A stretch of 10,375 nucleotides of DNA from Actinobacteria bacterium UBA3120 (GTDB taxonomy: Bacteria; Actinomycetota; Actinomycetes; S36-B12), in contig DEZY01000179.1 in the NCBI GenBank assembly GCA_002365735.1, positions 647 to 11,021 of the forward strand. Reading direction: 5' to 3'. Under the pieces are notes generated by a model. It saw only the letters and a list, made by a program, of their open reading frames with translations. It was not told where the DNA came from and made no database searches. The translations under genes were made by a program, and so were the position numbers. Positions 6,560 through 10,375 of this stretch are shown piece by piece (the stretch's first letter is position 1; each line of letters starts with the position of its first letter).

Positions 6560-6564
6560 ATCAA

Positions 6565-7266
6565 TTGCTTTCCCAACCGAATACCGAGCCCGCTTCCCTG
6601 GGTTCGGAGTCGTACCCATCACCGAATGTCCAGCCGAGCGCCCGATCGCGCCGGCAGGTCCTTTCCCGCATGGCCAGACTGGCCACCATCTTGGTCACCA
6701 CAATCGGCGTGGTCGCCACGACATCTAGTGCCGCCTACTCCAGCCAAGCCACTGCGCCCGCACAACTTGTGCAGGGCGCCGACCGAGCTGCGGCACCTGG
6801 CGAATTTACGGTGCGATCACTGGCCGCGACCAAAAATGAGTCGACCCGGCTGACCAAGGCCAACCGGGTGGCCGGAAAAAAGGCCGAGGTTCAGGTTGTG
6901 CGCGACGAACTTGTAAATTTCGCCCGCAAACAAATCGGGGACCCCTACCGAGCCGGCCACTCCGGCCCGAATGCCTTCGATTGCTCCGGGTTGGTGCGCT
7001 ATGTCTACCAGAAAATTACGGGCAAGATGCTCCCCCATTATTCGAAAGCCCAGTACAGCCAGGTCACAAAGGTCAACAAAAGCAATGCCCAACCGGGTGA
7101 CCTCGTGTTCTTTTTCCAACAAGGCGCCCACCACGTGGGCATCTACATTGGCAACGGGAAAATGATCGATGCCCCTGGTGCCGGCAAGAGCGTCCGAGTC
7201 AGCCCGATCTCAGGATCCTGGTGGGGCCGGACCTACACCGGCATGGGGCGAATCCTCGCCGCTTGA
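6565..7266 (+). CDS. Secreted NlpC/P60-family peptidoglycan endopeptidase
   Basis: A 233-residue exported cysteine peptidase from TTG 6565. The C-terminal NlpC/P60 domain (about 113-233) opens with a typical ARKQIGDPYRAGHSGPNAFDCSGLV, carrying catalytic Cys140. HVGIYIGNGKMIDAP holds catalytic His190. These enzymes cut peptide stems of peptidoglycan, usually the D-Glu-mDAP bond, in wall remodelling and cell separation. The N-terminus has RSRRQVLSRMAR before a hydrophobic stretch (LATILVTTIGVVATTSSAA); SRRQVL resembles a twin-arginine motif, so Tat export is possible. A linker of about 60 residues follows, without SH3 or coiled-coil domains. Start options: ATG 6529 (245 aa), TTG 6565 (best ribosome site), ATG 6670 (198 aa, would lose the RR motif). 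The gene stands alone and ends convergently with the two-component operon. Confidence 0.9.
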   Translation: MLSQPNTEPASLGSESYPSPNVQPSARSRRQVLSRMARLATILVTTIGVVATTSSAAYSSQATAPAQLVQGADRAAAPGEFTVRSLAATKNESTRLTKANRVAGKKAEVQVVRDELVNFARKQIGDPYRAGHSGPNAFDCSGLVRYVYQKITGKMLPHYSKAQYSQVTKVNKSNAQPGDLVFFFQQGAHHVGIYIGNGKMIDAPGAGKSVRVSPISGSWWGRTYTGMGRILAA

Positions 7267-7288
7267 GCCGGTCAAGCCCGGTTCAAGC
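7261..7288. terminator. Bidirectional hairpin spanning both convergent stop codons
   Basis: GCTTGAGCCGG (7261-7271) and CCGGTTCAAGC (7278-7288) form an 11-bp stem with one G-T wobble and a 6-nt loop. It contains the stop codons of the NlpC/P60 gene (plus) and the GerMN lipoprotein gene (minus). No T run follows on either side, so it would be a U-less terminator, which is frequent in actinobacteria. Confidence 0.6.
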
Positions 7289-7945
7289 AATTAGCGAGCT
7301 GTAGTCCGTAATCGTGGCCGGACGATCCAGCAACCGGCCATCGGGCAGAGGAACCGCGACCGGCGAGCCGGTTTGGTCAACAAATGCCACCGTGCCCAGT
7401 CCTTCCCCGGTAATGCTGAGCACTACCTGGCCCAGTACCAGCACCTGTTCATTGGGTGGCAGGGCCGCGAACTCAGGTGAGAGCGCAATATTCACATCGC
7501 CAGGGTTGACCGTCTCTGCGGTTTCATCAAGGAAGACGGAAACCAGGGGCAGGCCGGTCAGTGGGTCTACCGCCACGGTGCGCAACTGTTCGCCTTCGGG
7601 CGGTCCAGCAACGAGCCCGGCCACAATTGCTTCCGCGCTGTTGGCAGGATCAACGGGCGTGAGCACCGGCACCAAGCCAGTGTCCCCGGCGAACCATAAT
7701 TCCACCGGATCAGAAACCACGGTAGGGCTTGGCGCAACGCTTTGAGAATCAGTTGAAGTGGGACTTGGGCTTGGACTTGGACTTGCTGGCAAAGCCGGCG
7801 GCGCGATCACCCCACTGGCAAGGGGCTTTGCCAGATCTTGGGTCGGCACCCCACAAGAAACCAGTGCGATACACACGGCGGCCGTTCCACTCCAGGCCGC
7901 AATACACCGCAATGAAATATTTCGATTGAACCAGCACCTATTCAT
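7283..7945 (-). CDS. GerMN-domain lipoprotein of the two-component operon (short LpqB-like)
   Basis: A 220-residue lipoprotein. The signal peptide ends in the lipobox LVSC with lipidated Cys31. A Pro/Ser-rich linker (about 47-75, with an SPSPSPSP run) leads to a GerMN-type domain (about 76-200): PVELWFAGDTGLVPV, AIVAGLVAGPPEGEQ, VNIALSPEFAALP, and LGQVVLSITGEGLGTVAFVDQTG. The order regulator-kinase-lipoprotein mirrors mtrA-mtrB-lpqB, where LpqB modulates the kinase MtrB. Here the C-terminal beta-propeller of LpqB is missing (LpqB is more than twice as long). It probably acts outside the membrane as an accessory sensor for the kinase; this is inference from position. ATG 7945 is chosen because GGAGG at 7952-7956 is 6 nt away. 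It overlaps the end of the kinase gene by 8 nt, so translation is likely coupled. Confidence 0.85.
   Translation of the reverse strand: MNRCWFNRNISLRCIAAWSGTAAVCIALVSCGVPTQDLAKPLASGVIAPPALPASPSPSPSPTSTDSQSVAPSPTVVSDPVELWFAGDTGLVPVLTPVDPANSAEAIVAGLVAGPPEGEQLRTVAVDPLTGLPLVSVFLDETAETVNPGDVNIALSPEFAALPPNEQVLVLGQVVLSITGEGLGTVAFVDQTGSPVAVPLPDGRLLDRPATITDYSSLIA
7761..7784. repeat. Four tandem 6-bp units encoding a Ser-Pro linker
   Basis: The plus strand reads GGACTT, GGGCTT, GGACTT, GGACTT in succession. On the coding (minus) strand these encode alternating Ser-Pro in the flexible linker of the lipoprotein. Unit number could vary between strains by slippage without breaking the frame. Confidence 0.7.
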
Positions 7946-9308
7946 TGACATCCTCCGGTTCAACCGCGACCGGAATTTCCATGACAAAGCGAGCACCGTG
8001 CGGATCAACACTTTCCACCCGCAGTTCCACATCAAGAAGGTGCGCCTGCTCGATCGCAATTGCTAGGCCAAGGCCTGCGCCGGACGTCTCCTTGGCATCT
8101 TCACCCCGGGTGAAAGGCTCAAAGAGCTTGGGCACTTCATCCACCGGGATCCCTGGTCCGGCATCTTCGACCGCAACCACAATGTGCTCGGGGTCTGAAT
8201 CGGAAATCCTGGCAATACGAATTGCGGTTACTCCCTGACCGTGCCGATTCGCATTGTCGATCAAGTTCCCCACAATGCGCTCGAAGCGACGGGTGTCAGT
8301 TGTGATCAAGTGATCACCATCGTCCTCGACGTGAATTAAATCTTCTGGCAAGCCACGCACGTGAATTGCATCTAGACATAAAGTCGTGACGCTGACGGTT
8401 TCTTTCAGCAATGGATCGTCATTGCCGATCCGGCTTATTTCCAACAAATCCAGCAGCATTTGCGACATGCGCGCAGTTTGAGTTTGCAGAGTCCCAATCA
8501 GACGCTGCTCACGCTCAGGTAAGTCAAGAAGATTGCGTTCGAGTAGTTCAACGGTTCCAACAACAGCGGTCAATGGTGAACGCAACTCGTGAGACACGTT
8601 GGCACTAAAACGTTGTTCACGCTTAATACGGGACTGAACCGACTCAGCCATGCCGTTAAATGAAGCAGCAATCGGGTCGAGATCTGGGTCGCGCATAAGC
8701 GGAATACGTGTTGAGAATTCACCACTTGAGATCCGTCTAGCTCCAGCTCCCAAGCGAAGCAGCGGGCGAATAATGCGTGCGAATGTGTAACGCCCAATAA
8801 AGATGCCGATAATTCCCGCGAAAACTGTTTGAACAACGAGCAACCAACCACCAATCGTGAGCACCAGGTCAAGGTCGCGCAGCGGGAATACTTCAACATA
8901 AATGCCGGTGTCGAGCTGGATCGCAACGAGTAAATACTGTTCGTCGCCGATGGTGGTGCGTTGCTGGGCGCCACCATCTTTGGCTGCAACCGATAAAAGC
9001 GACGCTGGCAAAGCATCCGGCGGAACCGTCACACCTGAGGTGTACCAAATCCCCTGCACCTGAACCATAGGCTGGGACGTACCAACGGAAGGAACCTGTT
9101 CGAGCGCGACAACAGGCGTAGACCCCGCCGCCAGTGAAGCGGCGACCGAACGTGAGTCAAGCACCGCGCGGGTGATCGCAAAGTCTTCGCGCTGATTAAG
9201 CAGATACCAGCGAGCAACGGAGTAGGTCGCCCCAGAAACTGCGCCAGCGATCACTAGCGAGAGCAAGCCAAATGCCAACGCGACTCGGGCTCTTAGGCCG
9301 AAACGCAT
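7938..9308 (-). CDS. Sensor histidine kinase with HAMP domain, MtrB-like architecture
   Basis: A 456-residue membrane kinase. Transmembrane helix 1 is at about 7-27 and helix 2 at about 151-172, enclosing an extracytoplasmic sensor region of about 120 residues. A HAMP linker (173-225) follows, then HisKA with the phosphoacceptor His240 in FSANVSHELRSPLT, then the ATPase domain with N box GNLIDNANRHG (347-357), DAGPGIP (382-388), FEPFTRG (396-402) and GAGLGLAI (410-417). All motifs for autophosphorylation are intact. The domain order and its place before a GerMN lipoprotein gene resemble MtrB, though it is shorter. The ATG directly abuts the TAA of the response regulator gene, which indicates coupled expression. 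The extracellular signal is unknown. Confidence 0.93.
   Translation of the reverse strand: MRFGLRARVALAFGLLSLVIAGAVSGATYSVARWYLLNQREDFAITRAVLDSRSVAASLAAGSTPVVALEQVPSVGTSQPMVQVQGIWYTSGVTVPPDALPASLLSVAAKDGGAQQRTTIGDEQYLLVAIQLDTGIYVEVFPLRDLDLVLTIGGWLLVVQTVFAGIIGIFIGRYTFARIIRPLLRLGAGARRISSGEFSTRIPLMRDPDLDPIAASFNGMAESVQSRIKREQRFSANVSHELRSPLTAVVGTVELLERNLLDLPEREQRLIGTLQTQTARMSQMLLDLLEISRIGNDDPLLKETVSVTTLCLDAIHVRGLPEDLIHVEDDGDHLITTDTRRFERIVGNLIDNANRHGQGVTAIRIARISDSDPEHIVVAVEDAGPGIPVDEVPKLFEPFTRGEDAKETSGAGLGLAIAIEQAHLLDVELRVESVDPHGARFVMEIPVAVEPEDVNE
7952..7956 (-). promoter_or_regulatory. Ribosome binding site fixing the lipoprotein start
   Basis: On the minus strand GGAGG lies 6 nt before ATG 7945, within the last codons of the kinase gene. 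It selects that ATG over the one at 7951, which directly abuts the site, and over the upstream start at 8059, which would add a non-lipoprotein extension. Confidence 0.7.
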
Positions 9309-9989
9309 TTAAGCCTTCATTCGGTAACCAAAACCCCGAACGGTCAGGAGCAGCTCGGGGTTTGCCGAGTCGTCTTCGATTTTATTACGCAAACGGTAAA
9401 TCAGGTTGTCAACAACCCTGCCGTCTCCCGCGTTGCCGTACCCCCACACCTTGCGCAGCAGGTGATCACGACTCAAAACCCGGCCCTGCGCGCCGATCAA
9501 CTCGGCCAAGACATAAAACTCAATGCGCGAAACTGGAATCACTTCACCATTGCGAACAACCTCAGCGGTATCCATGCGAAGTTCGATCGGACCGCAGACT
9601 AATGACTCGGTAGCGTCGTCTTCCTGGATCACCCGGCGCAATTGGGTCCGAATCCGAGCCATGAGCTCCTTGGCCACGAAAGGCTTGGTCACGTAGTCGT
9701 CAGCGCCGGCTTCAAGCCCAGCAACAACGTCGTGGCTATCAGTTTGGGCGGTCACAATCACAATGGGTACCGAACTCGTGGCACGAAGGGACCGAACCAG
9801 ATCCAGCCCATGAATCCCGGGCAGCCGTAGGTCCACCAACACCACGTCAGGCTGTTCGTCTTGCACGATCACGAGCCCTTGCTCGGCGGTCACCGCCTCA
9901 AGTACCCGGTACCCCTCGTCCTCGAGGTTCGTGCGAAGGACCATTCGGATTGCGTCGTCGTCTTCAACGACCATTACCGTGCGAATCAT
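9309..9989 (-). CDS. OmpR/PhoB-family response regulator, MtrA-like
   Basis: A 226-residue cytoplasmic transcription factor. The receiver domain (about 3-118) has the acidic pocket Glu9-Asp10-Asp11, phosphoacceptor Asp53 in VLVDLRLPG, switch Thr80 and Lys102 in DDYVTKPF. The winged-helix DNA-binding domain (about 130-224) includes SRIEFYVLAELI, LSRDHLLRKVWGY, the recognition helix RVVDNLIYRLRNKI and the wing LLTVRGFGYRMK. Sequence patterns such as PIVIVTA-TD--DVV-GLEAGADDY-KPF resemble MtrA of mycobacteria, but a paralogue such as an AfsQ1- or CseB-type regulator is equally possible. It is the first gene of the operon and its partner kinase follows without a gap. The ATG at 9989 lacks a good ribosome binding site; a second ATG six codons in is less likely because it would cut the first beta strand. 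Confidence 0.93.
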   Translation of the reverse strand: MIRTVMVVEDDDAIRMVLRTNLEDEGYRVLEAVTAEQGLVIVQDEQPDVVLVDLRLPGIHGLDLVRSLRATSSVPIVIVTAQTDSHDVVAGLEAGADDYVTKPFVAKELMARIRTQLRRVIQEDDATESLVCGPIELRMDTAEVVRNGEVIPVSRIEFYVLAELIGAQGRVLSRDHLLRKVWGYGNAGDGRVVDNLIYRLRNKIEDDSANPELLLTVRGFGYRMKA

Positions 9990-10122
9990 GTCCCTATTTC
10001 ACCGTTCTAACTTGAGAAGTGGAAAGCAGTAACCTCAACCCTACCTCGCGTTAGTCACCCGTCTCAATCACATTGCGACATAAAAACGATATTTATGAGA
10101 TTTTTTGATGTACTTCAGGGAA
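9990..10122 (-). promoter_or_regulatory. Upstream region of the two-component operon
   Basis: This 133-bp region separates the oxidoreductase stop from the regulator start. On the minus strand TTACTG (10027-10032) is spaced 17 nt from TAGAAC (10004-10009), a weak sigma-70-like pair that would leave a leader of only about eight bases. An AT-rich inverted repeat, CATAAA (10079-10084) and TTTATG (10092-10097), could be a weak terminator for the oxidoreductase gene or an operator. Confidence 0.3.
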
Positions 10123-10375
10123 TTAACCGGCAATGCCAGAAACAACGTACTTGGCGAATGCCAGTGAGCTTGTCCAGGCGGGCGAGACGGCATTAAGAAC
10201 ATGCGTTGACTTCGTGCCTGGTTCCACCACAAAGTCCATCTCTAATTTTCCTGTTGGCACATGAAGTAGTTGGGCTCGTACTCCCGGGCGACCCTTTTCT
10301 GTGAAGTCTTTCGGTTGGACGCTGGGAGCGAGTCGTTGGGCTTGTTTGACCAGATGCTTTTGGGAATATTTAGGT
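10123..10375 (-). CDS. FAD-dependent oxidoreductase, LhgO/MQO-like, C-terminal part (5' end outside the window)
   Basis: The minus-strand frame is open from the window edge for 83 codons and ends in TAA at 10123-10125. The residues include GRPGVRAQLLH, then GKLEMDFVVEPG, then STHVLNAVSPAWTSSLAFAKYVV. The arrangement 'GvRAQl...DF....g..HvLNa.SPA.T.Sla' is the C-terminal FAD-domain signature of L-2-hydroxyglutarate oxidase (LhgO) and related malate:quinone-oxidoreductase-like enzymes of the DAO fold. These oxidise a 2-hydroxy acid and pass electrons to the respiratory chain or oxygen. The substrate cannot be decided from this fragment. Confidence 0.78.
   Translation of the reverse strand, partial: PKYSQKHLVKQAQRLAPSVQPKDFTEKGRPGVRAQLLHVPTGKLEMDFVVEPGTKSTHVLNAVSPAWTSSLAFAKYVVSGIAG

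Larger units (their letters stand above)
6239..6564. other. 326-bp divergent intergenic/leader region between flippase and NlpC/P60 hydrolase
   Basis: No convincing gene is seen here. The region holds the CRP/GlxR-like palindrome (6353-6368), the direct repeat (6400-6415), a weak inverted repeat CACAA / TTGTG around 6436-6453, and the AGGAG site before the hydrolase start. It must contain promoters in both directions, but no standard -35/-10 pair could be assigned. The in-frame ATG at 6529 falls at the right end. Confidence 0.6.

Noticed and set aside
6480..6664. A ydaO-type c-di-AMP riboswitch before the NlpC/P60 gene, as often seen in actinobacteria
   Set aside because: Only a CGGGGGAC-like fragment near 6545 resembles the motif; the GGGGUGAA segment and the conserved 3' part (like CCGAAnCCGnCAGCUAACC) were not found.
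7946..8059. Extension of the lipoprotein gene to a start at 8059
   Set aside because: It would overlap the kinase gene by about 120 nt and bury the lipoprotein signal peptide; GGAGG before ATG 7945 fixes the shorter form.

Overview
The window looks like a chromosomal segment of an actinobacterium of moderate GC content. The evidence is the gene families: an RskA-type anti-sigma-K factor with a SigK-like ECF sigma factor, an actinobacterial-type class E/F sortase beside a DUF4397 surface protein, and a response regulator - histidine kinase - GerMN lipoprotein operon ordered like mtrA-mtrB-lpqB. A tRNA-Ser gene without an encoded CCA end and several GTG/TTG starts agree with this. The genus cannot be fixed from the sequence alone; an aquatic or free-living actinobacterium is a guess. 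No insertion sequence, phage gene, CRISPR array or rRNA was seen.

Layout, left to right. (1) 1-1277, plus strand: the 3' end of a ROK-family sugar kinase, closely followed by a complete zinc-dependent alcohol dehydrogenase. (2) 1283-1931, minus strand: tRNA-Ser(UGA), a hairpin, then a small membrane protein that matches the staphyloxanthin-pathway acyltransferase CrtO. (3) 2072-4976, plus strand: a tight four-gene cluster of DUF4397 exported protein, sortase, SigK-like sigma factor and RskA-like anti-sigma factor. (4) 4994-6238, minus strand: a multi-membrane-spanning flippase-type polysaccharide exporter. (5) 6239-6564: a 326-bp divergent intergenic region with a CRP/GlxR-like palindrome and a direct repeat. 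(6) 6565-7266, plus strand: a secreted NlpC/P60 peptidoglycan hydrolase, with a TTG start and a possible Tat signal. (7) 7283-9989, minus strand: an OmpR-type response regulator, a sensor kinase and a GerMN lipoprotein with abutting or overlapping genes, convergent with the hydrolase through a hairpin covering both stop codons. (8) 10123-10375, minus strand: the C-terminal end of an FAD-dependent oxidoreductase of the LhgO/MQO type.

Most of the central genes concern the cell envelope: surface protein, sortase, envelope-sensing sigma/anti-sigma pair, flippase, wall hydrolase and a two-component system with an accessory lipoprotein. The two most unusual points are a sortase with the His and Cys of the catalytic triad but no Arg anywhere after the Cys, next to a substrate candidate with no canonical LPXTG motif, and a CrtO-like acyltransferase in an actinobacterial setting. 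No clearly new type of system was identified; the sortase/DUF4397/SigK/RskA cluster is the best candidate for follow-up.
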